Source: Treponema sp.
GTDB lineage: Bacteria; Spirochaetota; Spirochaetia; Treponematales; Treponemataceae
Direction of reading: 5' to 3'
Assembly: GCA_016296205.1 (NCBI GenBank)
Contig: JAEDJS010000036.1
Span: forward strand, 1-20,160
Length of the DNA: 20,160 nt
The translations under genes and the position numbers were made by a program. Below are positions 7,958-16,598 of this stretch, piece after piece. The notes beneath the pieces were generated by a model. The model had not been told where the DNA came from, did not search any database, and worked only from the letters and a program-made list of their open reading frames with translations. Positions within the stretch are counted from its first letter, which is position 1. Each line of letters begins with the position of its first letter.

Positions 7958-8863
7958 TTACAAATTACACTCTTTTAACGCTTCTTCCACAACTTTTTTA
8001 GCACTATCAGTGATTTCTACCAGTGGAAGTCTTACTGTTGCAGCGGTCAGGCCTTTTACATTCAATGCGTATTTAATTGAAGTTGGGTTTCCGTCTACAA
8101 AAGCAGCCTTAAAGAATGGCAGAAGTTCATAATGAATTTTTCTTGCTTCTTCCATTTTTCCTTCAAGAGCAGCATGGCAAAGAGCAGTAACTTTTGATGG
8201 AGTAAGATTTGAAACAACCGAAATTACGCCATCACCACCGGCAGCACACAAAGGAAGTGTAAGTCCATCATCACCACTAAGAACAGCAAATTCCGGATTC
8301 TTGTTCTTGATTTTTGCAATTACTTCCATCATTTGATTTACATTACCGCTGGCTTCTTTTACACCTGCAATGTTAGGAAGTTTTACAATGCGTTCAAGCA
8401 AATCAGTTGGAATATTTGTTCCAGTTCTGCCCTGAATGTTATAAACGATAATTGGAATACCAACTTTTGAACATTCTTCAAAATGGCGGAAAATACCTTC
8501 CTTAGACGGTTTGTTATAATATGGAGTTACAACAAGTGCTGCATCTGCTCCGGCTTTTTTTGCTCTTTCACAATAGCGGACTGCATCACGAGTATTGTTG
8601 GAACCTGCACCTAAAATCAAAGGAATCTTTACTTTATTTTCGCTTTCAAATTTGCGTACTTCTGAAAATACTGCTTCGATGATTTTATCTTCTTCATCTT
8701 CATCTAATGTTGGAGTTTCTGCAGTTGTGCCAAGAGGTACAAGACCGTCGATTCCGCCACTAAGCTGATGTTTTACAAGTTTCTTAAGACCTTCAAAATC
8801 AACATCGCCGTTTGGCAACATTGGAGTAATAAGTGCTGTGAAAGCCCCTCTGAAAATTGACAT
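7958..8863 (-). CDS. dapA: 4-hydroxy-tetrahydrodipicolinate synthase
   Basis: 301 aa from the chosen start. It condenses pyruvate with aspartate semialdehyde, the first committed step to diaminopimelate and lysine. The TIM-barrel aldolase motifs are GTTAE (T46, T47), TPYYNKP (Y115-Y116), YNIQGRTG (Y141), and the Schiff-base lysine K169 in GVKEASGN. A longer frame reaching a TTG at 8932 exists, but GGAGG lies 8 nt before the ATG at 8863 and the protein then begins MSIFRGAFTALITPM, the normal family N-terminus, so I use 8863. asd follows 19 nt downstream and uses the same substrate. I see no lysine riboswitch in the short leader. Confidence 0.95.
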   Translation of the reverse strand: MSIFRGAFTALITPMLPNGDVDFEGLKKLVKHQLSGGIDGLVPLGTTAETPTLDEDEEDKIIEAVFSEVRKFESENKVKIPLILGAGSNNTRDAVRYCERAKKAGADAALVVTPYYNKPSKEGIFRHFEECSKVGIPIIVYNIQGRTGTNIPTDLLERIVKLPNIAGVKEASGNVNQMMEVIAKIKNKNPEFAVLSGDDGLTLPLCAAGGDGVISVVSNLTPSKVTALCHAALEGKMEEARKIHYELLPFFKAAFVDGNPTSIKYALNVKGLTAATVRLPLVEITDSAKKVVEEALKECNL

Positions 8864-8904
8864 TTTTTGATCCTCCATGCTAAACTCTTCAAAAATTTTT
8901 GGTA

Positions 8905-8932
8905 TTATTACACAATTCATCAAAAAAATCAA
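8905..8932 (-). promoter_or_regulatory. Probable dapA-asd promoter
   Basis: On the minus strand: TTGATT at 8932-8927, 16-nt spacer, TAATAA at 8910-8905, preceded by TGTG, which resembles an extended -10 element. The leader to the dapA ATG at 8863 would be about 35 nt. Confidence 0.4.
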
Positions 8933-8944
8933 TAAATTTCAAGG

Positions 8945-8971
8945 TTGAATTTTTACACTTTTTTCTATAAT
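8945..8971 (+). promoter_or_regulatory. Probable promoter for the D,D-carboxypeptidase gene
   Basis: TTGAAT at 8945-8950 and a perfect TATAAT at 8966-8971, with a short 15-nt spacer. Alternative overlapping -10 registers (TAATAA at 8968) give a 17-nt spacer. The resulting leader of about 65-70 nt contains the hairpin at 8997-9027. Confidence 0.45.
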
Positions 8972-8996
8972 AATATAGAGCAGGGAATTTAAAGGA

Positions 8997-9032
8997 GTCA
9001 ATCAATTGTTGAAACAATCTTCTTGACTTTTT
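8997..9032 (+). promoter_or_regulatory. Leader hairpin with T-tract upstream of the carboxypeptidase gene
   Basis: GTCAA (8997-9001) pairs with TTGAC (9023-9027), and inside it ATTGTT (9005-9010) pairs with AACAAT (9013-9018). Five T residues follow immediately. This looks like an attenuator-type terminator or a dyad operator inside the leader. An AAGGAG at 8992-8997 precedes the left arm, and a tiny TTG-started frame of six codons (9006-9026) lies within the hairpin. Confidence 0.35.
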
Positions 9033-9045
9033 ACGGGGGAAAACA

Positions 9046-10455
9046 ATGAAAAAACTTGATTTTAAATCAACAGACATAAAAGAATTTTTATTTAAAACAC
9101 CATTGAGAATTTCAAGCTCTATAACTGTAATTTTCTGCTCTGTTTTATTTCTTTTTAATTTCTGCAATCTTTGTGCTTACAATAAAATTCAGACTCCAGC
9201 AGAGCTTTCGCCTGACCAGATTGAATTTCTTAACGCATCAATTGAACAGAACTGGCCGGACAAAAATCAACTGCTTCATTCTCTTCCATACAACACAAGC
9301 AAACCTCTCTTTGATATTTATGCAAAAAGTGCCATCCTTGTTGATGTTTCCACTGGTGATATTCTTTTTGAAAAAAATGCTGATGAAGAAATTCCACCTG
9401 CAAGCATGACAAAACTTGTAGAAATGTATGTGGTATTCAAAGAAATTCAAAGCGGCAGAATAAATCTTGATGATGTGGTTCCTTTGTTTCCAGAATGCTG
9501 GGCGGTTAATCTTCCTTACGACGCAAGCAAAATGTTCATTCAGGAAGGACATAAAGTTACATTGAGGGAACTTCTTCTTGGTCTTGCAATTGCCAGTGGA
9601 AATGATGCCAGCATTGCAGTTGCCCACTATGTTGCAGGTTCCATGGAAGAATTTGTAAACAGAATGAATAAAATTATCTCTGACCTGGGACTAAAGAAAA
9701 CCCATTTTGTAGAAAGCTCAGGTTACAGTGAATTGAATATAACAACTGCCAGAGAATTTGCAGCTTTTGCAAGAGTGTATTTAACCGATTTTCCATGGTC
9801 ACTGGAAATGTTCCATGCACAAAAGGTTTTAAAATATCCGTTGCAGCACAATCTTCCAAACTGGCAAAGTGATGAACCAGATAAACAGACAATCGTTCAG
9901 TACAACACAAACAAGCTTCTTGGAAAACTGGAAGGATGTGACGGTTTAAAAACTGGATTCATAAATGAAAGCGGCTACAATTTGAGTTTAACATGTTTAA
10001 GAGACGGAACACGTTTGTTAAGCGTAACAATGGGCGGACCGGGAAGAGGCAGCGCAGAAGGAAACATTTACAGAAGTGCCGATGGAACAACATTAATGGA
10101 CTACGGCTTTAATTCTTTTGCACCATACACAGCTCAGGAAAACAGCAGTTACAATATGCGCACTATCGGATCAAAAAACAGATCTGTAAAACTGATTGCC
10201 GCTGCACAGGAAAGTTTTTCTGTTCCGTTTATTGCCGGAGATTCTCCAAAAGCTTCTGCAAAATCAGTTACAAAAAATGTTATTCTTCCTAAAAGTGCAA
10301 AAGGAAAAATCATCTGCGGAAAACAATACGGTGCAATTCAATACAAAATCGGTGAAACAGTTTTAAATAATGTTCCCCTTATTGCAGACCGGGATTCAGA
10401 AGAATGCTGGTTTGGAAAACGTATTGCAGATAAAATCGCAGAATTGATTTTTTAA
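9046..10455 (+). CDS. D-alanyl-D-alanine carboxypeptidase (PBP5/DacA-like, peptidase S11)
   Basis: 469 aa. It removes the terminal D-Ala from peptidoglycan pentapeptides in the periplasm. The three penicillin-binding motifs are complete: S120-x2-K123 (PASMTK), S184-G-N186 (ASGND), and K302-T-G304 (LKTGF). An N-terminal hydrophobic segment at about 25-44 serves as signal peptide or anchor; no good lipobox is present at its Cys residues. The C-terminal stretch beyond about 380 resembles the beta-rich PBP5 C-terminal domain (VKLIAAAQESFSVPF). The region between signal and catalytic domain (45-90) is an unassigned linker. The start is supported by GGGGG 6 nt upstream of the ATG. The gene is convergent with the propeller/deacetylase gene, with only 5 nt between stops. 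Confidence 0.92.
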   Translation: MKKLDFKSTDIKEFLFKTPLRISSSITVIFCSVLFLFNFCNLCAYNKIQTPAELSPDQIEFLNASIEQNWPDKNQLLHSLPYNTSKPLFDIYAKSAILVDVSTGDILFEKNADEEIPPASMTKLVEMYVVFKEIQSGRINLDDVVPLFPECWAVNLPYDASKMFIQEGHKVTLRELLLGLAIASGNDASIAVAHYVAGSMEEFVNRMNKIISDLGLKKTHFVESSGYSELNITTAREFAAFARVYLTDFPWSLEMFHAQKVLKYPLQHNLPNWQSDEPDKQTIVQYNTNKLLGKLEGCDGLKTGFINESGYNLSLTCLRDGTRLLSVTMGGPGRGSAEGNIYRSADGTTLMDYGFNSFAPYTAQENSSYNMRTIGSKNRSVKLIAAAQESFSVPFIAGDSPKASAKSVTKNVILPKSAKGKIICGKQYGAIQYKIGETVLNNVPLIADRDSEECWFGKRIADKIAELIF

Positions 10456-10460
10456 GTTGA

Positions 10461-12671
10461 TTATTTTATCAACTGGCTGACAGGCACAATTTCAAAACCG
10501 GATTCAATTAATGTGCAGATAAGCTCCAAAAAATTCTGATACAAATAATCTGGTCGTGTTCCAGGAACTTTTCCTGCTGTAACAGAAATAATCTCCTCAT
10601 TCTGAACCGACTGAATTGTTGCGTCAATCAAACGGTGGGAATCAAGACACAAATATTGAGGATTTTCCAGCTGCTTTTGACTTGTAATTCTGTCACTGTA
10701 AGCAGTAAAAGCTTTTACATATTTATAACCGGCTTCTTCTCCATCCTGAATAATCTGTCTGCTCTGATGATAAAATGGAGCATGCCACAAAAGCTCTAAC
10801 TCTTTTCCAGTTGCCAGAAAATATTCATCCTCATTTCTTGCAAGACCACGTTTAATAAAATCAGAATCTGCATTCAATTCTGGATCAGTTAAATCACATA
10901 ATGTAAAAAACAAAGAACCTGCCGCAAAACCACTAGATGCAATTTGATTTGTTTCACGAGGATATCGTCTTATAAATTCTCCGTTCAAGAAAAAAGTAAC
11001 AGGAATATTATAATCTTTTGAAACAGAAATAATATTTGCAATACCTTCCGCATTTTCCATACATTCAACTGCAATACCAATTCTTTTTGGATTCTTAACT
11101 TCTTTTTGAGTTATGGCAAAAAGAGGGAACGTATTGATTTTTCCATTCAGCACTCGAACAAAAATTGCATTGGAATAATTTCTGTTTGGACAAGATGAAG
11201 TGAACACCCTGAAGGTCTGATTCTGCACAGAATGATTTTTTTGCTGCAAATCCAATTCAATAGGTGACCAGCTGCCGTTCTGATTCAAAGCATACTGTTT
11301 ATTATTAGAACCACACAATGCAATAATTTTTTCATTATCCCAAAATGATTCCTTACAACCAGAAATCATTATAACTTTTTCTGATGATTCAAAGGTGTCA
11401 AAGTTTTTAAAATCAATTCTTATAATTTCAGATTCTGTTCCAACAATTAATACTTTTTTATTCCAGATATATGAAATAATTTTGTGGAATGATAATTCTT
11501 TTACAACTTTAAAATCCGGCGAAAGAATGCAAATTTTATCAGAGTCTTTTACAAATGAAAAATGAATTCCATCTGGAAGCAAATTAAAGTTTTTGCAATT
11601 ATTAAAAATTTTTACATTACGATAATCGCCTTCAATTATTTGAGATTCAATTGATGAATCATTTTTTAAAATCTTAAAACAATATGCCGGAAAATAATCC
11701 GATTCTTTTTTCCAGAAAATGTTATAGTCAAGAACAGTGCCGACAAGGTTTACAAAATTTAAAAGATTTAACTGTCTGCAATAACCATTGTTTTTTGTAA
11801 GCAGGCTAAAATGGTAAGCAACTTTTTTATCTTTTACAAGAACAAAGGAATCGCCGTTGGGATCAACAAAAAAATCATCATCATTGGAAAAATTAAAAGG
11901 GATTCTACCTTCTATGGTGCCCTTCCCCACAACCTTAGAAAACAGCGCTCTGGTAAACAGTTCATTTTGTCTCACGGAATAAACAATATCACCGTCAATA
12001 AAAATAAAGCCTTTCTGATTTGTAAAATTTATACTATTGATTTTACCATTGCAGATTTTTTTAAAGCTTTCGGGAATGAGAATATTTTTTTCTACAGTTT
12101 GAGGATTACAGAAATAAATTGAATTATTTTTTTCGTAAACCAGCACTGAAGAATCAGGAGACCACTTTACTGGAACAGCTTCAAAACTTACAGGAGTTTT
12201 CTCACTTAGGATATATTCTTTATTTGTAGAAAGATTTTTTAATACAATGGAGCCGTAATTATTTTTTGTTTTTTCTATATAACATTTCCAGTTGCCGTCG
12301 GGACTTATGGACACAGGAAGTATATTTCCAAAATTTGTTTTTTCACTTTGGGTTCTGATAAAATTCCCATTATTATAATTATACAAAAAAGTTCCAAAGG
12401 TATTTCTAATTTGAAGGACAGAATTATTTTGGGTTAAAGCAAATTCTTTAGGATAACAGGTAAGAAGTTCAACTTGATTTTGATCGGTACTGTTTTTTTG
12501 AATTGTTGTTTTGAATAATGCGGAACATTCTGCATCGCAAGTTTTTTTTGTAACAGTAAAAAGAAGTTCATCGCTGGAATTTACATCCAGTGAATTAAAA
12601 GAAATCTGGGCGCCGCAAGACAGAGTAAAAAAAATAAACAGAAAAAATTCAAGGACGCCCTTTTTTATCAT
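10461..12671 (-). CDS. Exported beta-propeller protein with degenerate NodB-type deacetylase domain
   Basis: 736 aa. The N-terminus is a signal peptide ending TLSC (C19), a possible relaxed spirochetal lipobox; cleavage after CGA is an alternative. Residues about 25-520 are a WD40/TolB-like propeller: repeated blades are suggested by SPDGNW, WSPDSS and NDDDFF/DPNGDSF stretches. Residues 527-736 resemble a polysaccharide deacetylase (NodB fold), with YNIPVTFFLNGEFIRRYP and an ending typical of the family (LIESGFEIVPVSQLI). The catalytic TFDDG motif, however, is replaced by IAVECME (533-539), and the metal-binding H-x3-H block (usually GNHTYSH) is GSLFFT. The domain probably does not act as a normal metal-dependent deacetylase. 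It may bind glycan or have changed chemistry (inference). It overlaps the zinc-ribbon gene by 4 nt (ATGA). Confidence 0.75.
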   Translation of the reverse strand: MIKKGVLEFFLFIFFTLSCGAQISFNSLDVNSSDELLFTVTKKTCDAECSALFKTTIQKNSTDQNQVELLTCYPKEFALTQNNSVLQIRNTFGTFLYNYNNGNFIRTQSEKTNFGNILPVSISPDGNWKCYIEKTKNNYGSIVLKNLSTNKEYILSEKTPVSFEAVPVKWSPDSSVLVYEKNNSIYFCNPQTVEKNILIPESFKKICNGKINSINFTNQKGFIFIDGDIVYSVRQNELFTRALFSKVVGKGTIEGRIPFNFSNDDDFFVDPNGDSFVLVKDKKVAYHFSLLTKNNGYCRQLNLLNFVNLVGTVLDYNIFWKKESDYFPAYCFKILKNDSSIESQIIEGDYRNVKIFNNCKNFNLLPDGIHFSFVKDSDKICILSPDFKVVKELSFHKIISYIWNKKVLIVGTESEIIRIDFKNFDTFESSEKVIMISGCKESFWDNEKIIALCGSNNKQYALNQNGSWSPIELDLQQKNHSVQNQTFRVFTSSCPNRNYSNAIFVRVLNGKINTFPLFAITQKEVKNPKRIGIAVECMENAEGIANIISVSKDYNIPVTFFLNGEFIRRYPRETNQIASSGFAAGSLFFTLCDLTDPELNADSDFIKRGLARNEDEYFLATGKELELLWHAPFYHQSRQIIQDGEEAGYKYVKAFTAYSDRITSQKQLENPQYLCLDSHRLIDATIQSVQNEEIISVTAGKVPGTRPDYLYQNFLELICTLIESGFEIVPVSQLIK

Positions 12672-12931
12672 TTATGCATCTCCACGCTTAAAGCCAGACA
12701 AGAAAGTTCCATATCAAGCTGGTCAAGCTGCAACTGCATTTCGTCCAGTTTATAATTTCTTTCTGCTTCATTTTCTGTAAACACATATGAGTTTTCTTTA
12801 AGATCCGAAAAAATCTGATCAACTGAAATTTTATCTTCAGGACTCAATCTTGATTCACCACACCATGGACAAAATACAAATTCTTTGTTGATTGTTCTTC
12901 CGCAACATTTACAAATTCCCAGAGCATTCAT
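12668..12931 (-). CDS. Small zinc-ribbon protein with helical tail
   Basis: 87 aa, no specific family recognised. The N-terminus has a C7-x2-C10 and C21-x2-C24 pair (KCCG, FCPWCG), a classic zinc ribbon. The rest (about 30-87) is acidic and predicted helical, with a heptad-like LDEMQLQLDQLDMEL stretch, possibly a short coiled coil. It has no signal peptide, so it should stay in the cytoplasm. The start is well supported by AGGGGGA 5-6 nt before the ATG. It lies between the M23 peptidase gene (9-nt gap) and the propeller gene (4-nt overlap), so it is co-transcribed with two exported proteins. Its function is unknown; protein-protein contact or a regulatory adaptor are possible. Confidence 0.8.
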   Translation of the reverse strand: MNALGICKCCGRTINKEFVFCPWCGESRLSPEDKISVDQIFSDLKENSYVFTENEAERNYKLDEMQLQLDQLDMELSCLALSVEMHK

Positions 12932-12940
12932 AAGTTCCCC

Positions 12941-14122
12941 CTATTTACGTTTTAAAACAGTTTCTGGATCAATTGGCTTATTATTTTTATAAACAGAAAG
13001 ATGAAGATGAGAACCTGTTGACCATCCGGTATTTCCAACAAGACCAATCTTATCTCCTTGTGTTACTTTTTTTCCTTTCTGTACAAGGCTTTTATTCATA
13101 TGACCGTACAGAGTCTGATAACCATCATGATGCTGAATGATTACATAATTTCCGTATAAGTTATTAAAATCAGATTTTACAACTGTTCCAGACATTGCTG
13201 CATGAATTGGAGTTCCAGTAGGACAGGCAAAATCCAAACCAAAATGTCTGCTTGGTACTCCTGTAAATGGGTTTGGACGGGCACCAAAACGACTTGAAAT
13301 TTTGTAGGACGCATAAATCGGAATTGTAAAATGTTCACCCATTGCTTTCTGCAGCTTTTCTGAATCCAAACGTGCTCCTGGAACAAAAAGCTTCTGGCCA
13401 GCAGAAATAACATCCGAATCAAGATCATTTACATCAAGAAGATCTTCAAGTTGAATTTTATATTTAGCTGCAATAGATTTAACGCTTTCATTTTTTAAAA
13501 CTGTGTGATACAAACCGTCATAAGAAGGAATCACAAGTTTTTTTCCTGCCTGCAAAGAGCGGACATTTCCAATATTATTTACAGCGATTAAAGTAGAAAT
13601 ATTTTTGAGTCCAAATTTTGAAGTAATACCGCCAACTGTGTCTCCGGATTTTACAGTATAGTTTTTAAAAGTAACCGGTTCCTTTACAGTAACAGAAGGC
13701 TGATTAATTCCAACAAGAGAAATAATGTTTCCTTCTTCATCAACACCAGTATATTCTTCCATTGCAAAATCAATCATGGCACCTTCAATAAGCTGCGAAA
13801 GAATCTGATCTTCTGCCTGAGGAAGAGTAATTTTTTTTGCAAAAGATTCTGAATGCTTTACAATTTTTACAGCAGCCACTGAACTTAATACACTAATTAA
13901 AGCACATGGAATAATCCATAAAAGAAATCTATTTTTTAAATTAAAATTTTTTACAGAAAGAAAAAGGTTTTTAATTGCAAGAATAGTTTTTCCAGAAAAA
14001 TCAGGAACCTTATTTACAGGACCTACATAAGTTGATCCGATTTTAAAATGATTTCTGTTCTGTTTTTTTGTATTTAATTTTCGAGGTGTACTGGCAATAT
14101 TTGAATAACTGTAAATTTCCAT
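12941..14122 (-). CDS. M23 peptidase with two LysM domains
   Basis: 393 aa from the ATG at 14122. The order is a cytoplasmic N-terminus (1-63), one membrane segment (about 64-88), LysM 1 (about 154-199, YTVKSGDTVGGITSKFGL), LysM 2 (about 205-248), and a LytM/M23 endopeptidase domain (about 270-390). The zinc site looks complete: H293-x3-D297 (RHFGLD), H341 in YGHM, and H372-x-H374 (SHLHLS). It should cut or remodel peptidoglycan cross-links, anchored in the inner membrane and docked on the wall by LysM. A TTG-started extension of 8 residues exists, but neither start has a clear Shine-Dalgarno; I chose the ATG. It is the first gene of the minus-strand envelope operon and is divergent from lepB. 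Confidence 0.92.
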   Translation of the reverse strand: MEIYSYSNIASTPRKLNTKKQNRNHFKIGSTYVGPVNKVPDFSGKTILAIKNLFLSVKNFNLKNRFLLWIIPCALISVLSSVAAVKIVKHSESFAKKITLPQAEDQILSQLIEGAMIDFAMEEYTGVDEEGNIISLVGINQPSVTVKEPVTFKNYTVKSGDTVGGITSKFGLKNISTLIAVNNIGNVRSLQAGKKLVIPSYDGLYHTVLKNESVKSIAAKYKIQLEDLLDVNDLDSDVISAGQKLFVPGARLDSEKLQKAMGEHFTIPIYASYKISSRFGARPNPFTGVPSRHFGLDFACPTGTPIHAAMSGTVVKSDFNNLYGNYVIIQHHDGYQTLYGHMNKSLVQKGKKVTQGDKIGLVGNTGWSTGSHLHLSVYKNNKPIDPETVLKRK

Positions 14123-14190
14123 ATTCAAACTATCGACAAAAAACAAATCCGATATTAGAATAATTTTTAAATTTATAGTAGAATTAAATT

Positions 14191-14751
14191 ATGGGAAAAA
14201 AATCAACCTTTAGCGTTATTCAACTTTTATTTTGTATAGTATTCATCATCTCCATTTCTTTTTTTGCAAAATTTTTTCTCATTGATTTTTTGCATGTAAA
14301 AGGTACTTCAATGTATCCTACCCTGGACGACAAACAGTTGATTTTATTTTCTAAATGCAGTTACGGAATTGTTAAACCATTTGGCAGTACTCTGATATTT
14401 TCCTGGAGAAAACCAAAGCGTGGCGACGTAGTAATTTATATGTATCAGAATCACTATGTTGTAAAACGATGCGTAGGAATTGAAGGTGACACTATTAAGT
14501 TGATTGCAAATTTTGATGATTTTTTCTATAATATGGAAATCAATGGGAAAAATATTCCACTAACAAAAACAGAATATCATCTGCTTAAAGGTAGCACTGT
14601 TGTCCCTAAAGGAACTATTTTCTGCGTAGGAGACAATTATGAAAATTCTGTTGATTCCCGCAGCTACGGTTTTATACCAGTGATAAATATTTTAGGAAAG
14701 GTTGTTACTTCATGCAAACAAACGGAATATTCAAACGAAGCAGGCTCATAA
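14191..14751 (+). CDS. lepB: Signal peptidase I
   Basis: 186 aa. It removes signal peptides from exported proteins at the outer face of the inner membrane. One N-terminal membrane segment (about 8-33) is followed by the catalytic Ser40 in GTSMYPTL and the general-base Lys92 in YVVKRCVGIEGD. The late boxes GDNYENSVDSRSYG (147-160) complete the family signature. No Shine-Dalgarno is visible before the ATG, and the likely -10 (TATAGT, 14174-14179) is only about 11 nt away, so the leader may be very short. The 3' end overlaps the PBP gene by 40 nt in another frame. Confidence 0.93.
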   Translation: MGKKSTFSVIQLLFCIVFIISISFFAKFFLIDFLHVKGTSMYPTLDDKQLILFSKCSYGIVKPFGSTLIFSWRKPKRGDVVIYMYQNHYVVKRCVGIEGDTIKLIANFDDFFYNMEINGKNIPLTKTEYHLLKGSTVVPKGTIFCVGDNYENSVDSRSYGFIPVINILGKVVTSCKQTEYSNEAGS

Positions 14752-16598
14752 CAACAGGGGTATTATTTGCCCTTTTCCTGATTATTACAATTACATTTTA
14801 CGCAATTACAGGACTTTCAAAATCACCAGAAAAATCAATTTCAAAACCAACTGTTGAGCGTGGTTCCATTGTTGACCGTAACGGAAAACCTCTTGCTGTA
14901 CAGACAAGTTTCTATCACTTTGTTCTCACACCAAAAACACTGCCCCATTCAAAGATTTATCAGTTTGCAGACGATGTAGCTCCAGTTCTTGGATTGAATT
15001 CAAAATCATTGGCAGAAAAAATCAAACAGAATTCAGATGCAAACTTTTTATACGTGCAGAAAAAAATCACAGAAAACCAGCATCGGGAATTATTGGAAAT
15101 CATCGCAAAAAGAAATTACACTTCTGTCCGCTTTGATAAAATTCCAGGGCGAATCTATCCGGAAAATGATCTTGCCAGCCAGTTAATTGGTTACATGGGA
15201 GATGCAGGAGTTGGGCTCAGTGGAATTGAATATTCAGAGCAGAATACATTAAGTCCTCAAACTGATCCAAACAATCCGGTTCACAAATACGGAAACAATA
15301 TTTTCCTTACAATTGACGCAAACCTTCAATACAAGCTGGAAAAAATTGCACGGGAAACAATGGCTCAGACAAAATGCGAAAGTCTTATGATGCTTGCTTG
15401 TGAGGCAAAAAGCGGTGAAATTCTTTCTTACATCAGTCTACCCTCTGCTAACCTTAACGCATATAGTTCTGCATCCCAGGAAGAACAAATAGACAGACCA
15501 AGTGTAAGCGCATACGAACCGGGTTCTGTTTTTAAAGTTTTCAGTGTAGCAAGTTTTATTGATGAAGGAACAATCAAAAAAGACAGCACATTTTATTGTG
15601 ACGGCGTTTATGAAAAAACAACAAGCACCGGAGAAAAAATTAAAATCACCTGTCTTGGTCACCATGGAACATTAACACCAGAAGGAGCACTTAAATATTC
15701 CTGCAATGACGCACTGGCACAAATGAGTGACACAATAGAAACAAACAGATTCCTTACAAAAATCAAGCAACTAGGTTTTGGCACAATTACAGGAATCGAG
15801 CGTGCAAGTGAAACAAGCGGATTTGTAAAAACTCCCGGCGACAAGTTCTGGTCTGCCAGAAGTAAAGCAACAATTTCTATCGGGCAGGAAATTTCTGTAA
15901 GCGCACTTCAGATGATTCAGGGGGGAACAACAATTGCAAATATGGGCGTTCCGATTCAACTTACATTTATTTCAAAAATTACAGACAAAGACGGCAATAT
16001 AAAATACATACATGATCCTCAGTACAAGCAGCGGGTATTCAGCGAATCAACTTCCAGATACATTATAAACTGCATGGAAAAAACTACACTTGAAGGAAAC
16101 GGAACAAGGGCAAATGTAGAAGACCTTTCCATTGGTACAAAAACAGGTACAGCCCAGATGGCAGATCCTGTTCACGGTGGTTACAGCAAAACAGATTTTA
16201 TTGCAAGCTGTATGGGAATCTTTCCTGTTCAAGATCCGGAGATTGTTTTATACGTTGTAATTCAGAAACCAAAAGGCGAGACTTATGGCGGAAGAATTGC
16301 CGCTCCTGCAATAAAAAAAGCAGCAAACGAAATAATCGATCACATGGGAATGAACAGAGCCGGTGCTGCAAGTCTTTCACACACTGGTAGAATCAGTGTA
16401 AGTGAACCAAAATCTGTAAATGTAGAAAAAACTGTTCCTGATTTTATAGGAAAATCAAAACGTGATATTATTCCACTTCTTTCGAGAGAGGATTTAAATA
16501 TTATAATTCAGGGTGAAGGTTGGGTAAAAGAACAGACCCCGCCGGCAGGAACACCGGTTACGGAGAACATGACAATTGAACTTTTTTTGGGACAGTAG
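14712..16598 (+). CDS. Class B penicillin-binding protein (FtsI/PBP2-like) with C-terminal PASTA domain
   Basis: 628 aa. This is a peptidoglycan transpeptidase: an N-terminal membrane anchor (about 11-34), a PBP-dimer region starting at RGSIVDRNGKPLA (50-62), and a transpeptidase domain with S272-x2-K275 (GSVFK), S330-x-N332 (SCN) and K477-T-G479 (TKTGT). One PASTA repeat occupies about 573-628 (VPDFIGKSKRDI to the end). The FtsI/SpoVD-like architecture suggests a septal or elongation role, which cannot be fixed from sequence. The ATG lies inside lepB with AAAGG about 10 nt upstream, so translation is coupled to lepB. The TTG start of the next gene lies within the last 23 nt. Confidence 0.93.
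   Translation: MQTNGIFKRSRLITTGVLFALFLIITITFYAITGLSKSPEKSISKPTVERGSIVDRNGKPLAVQTSFYHFVLTPKTLPHSKIYQFADDVAPVLGLNSKSLAEKIKQNSDANFLYVQKKITENQHRELLEIIAKRNYTSVRFDKIPGRIYPENDLASQLIGYMGDAGVGLSGIEYSEQNTLSPQTDPNNPVHKYGNNIFLTIDANLQYKLEKIARETMAQTKCESLMMLACEAKSGEILSYISLPSANLNAYSSASQEEQIDRPSVSAYEPGSVFKVFSVASFIDEGTIKKDSTFYCDGVYEKTTSTGEKIKITCLGHHGTLTPEGALKYSCNDALAQMSDTIETNRFLTKIKQLGFGTITGIERASETSGFVKTPGDKFWSARSKATISIGQEISVSALQMIQGGTTIANMGVPIQLTFISKITDKDGNIKYIHDPQYKQRVFSESTSRYIINCMEKTTLEGNGTRANVEDLSIGTKTGTAQMADPVHGGYSKTDFIASCMGIFPVQDPEIVLYVVIQKPKGETYGGRIAAPAIKKAANEIIDHMGMNRAGAASLSHTGRISVSEPKSVNVEKTVPDFIGKSKRDIIPLLSREDLNIIIQGEGWVKEQTPPAGTPVTENMTIELFLGQ

Noticed and set aside
8864..8905. Lysine riboswitch or T-box before dapA
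   Set aside because: The leader is only about 35-40 nt and shows none of the needed conserved structure.
8864..8932. N-terminal extension of dapA from a TTG at 8932
   Set aside because: GGAGG lies 8 nt before the ATG at 8863, which gives the usual family N-terminus; the extension overlaps the predicted promoter.
9238..9627. 129-residue minus-strand frame inside the carboxypeptidase gene
   Set aside because: It lies opposite the SxxK and SGN motifs of the real gene and has no domain features.
10455..10474. AGTTGAT/ATCAACT hairpin at the convergent ends of the carboxypeptidase and propeller genes, as a terminator
   Set aside because: The seven-base stem is AT-rich and no T-run follows on either strand; it also overlaps both stop codons, so chance is plausible.
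11811..12122. 103-residue plus-strand frame inside the propeller gene
   Set aside because: Low-complexity Ile/Lys-rich antisense frame without start signals.
14123..14146. TTG-started 8-residue extension of the M23 peptidase
   Set aside because: No ribosome binding site and no family support; the ATG at 14122 was kept, though its own site is also weak.
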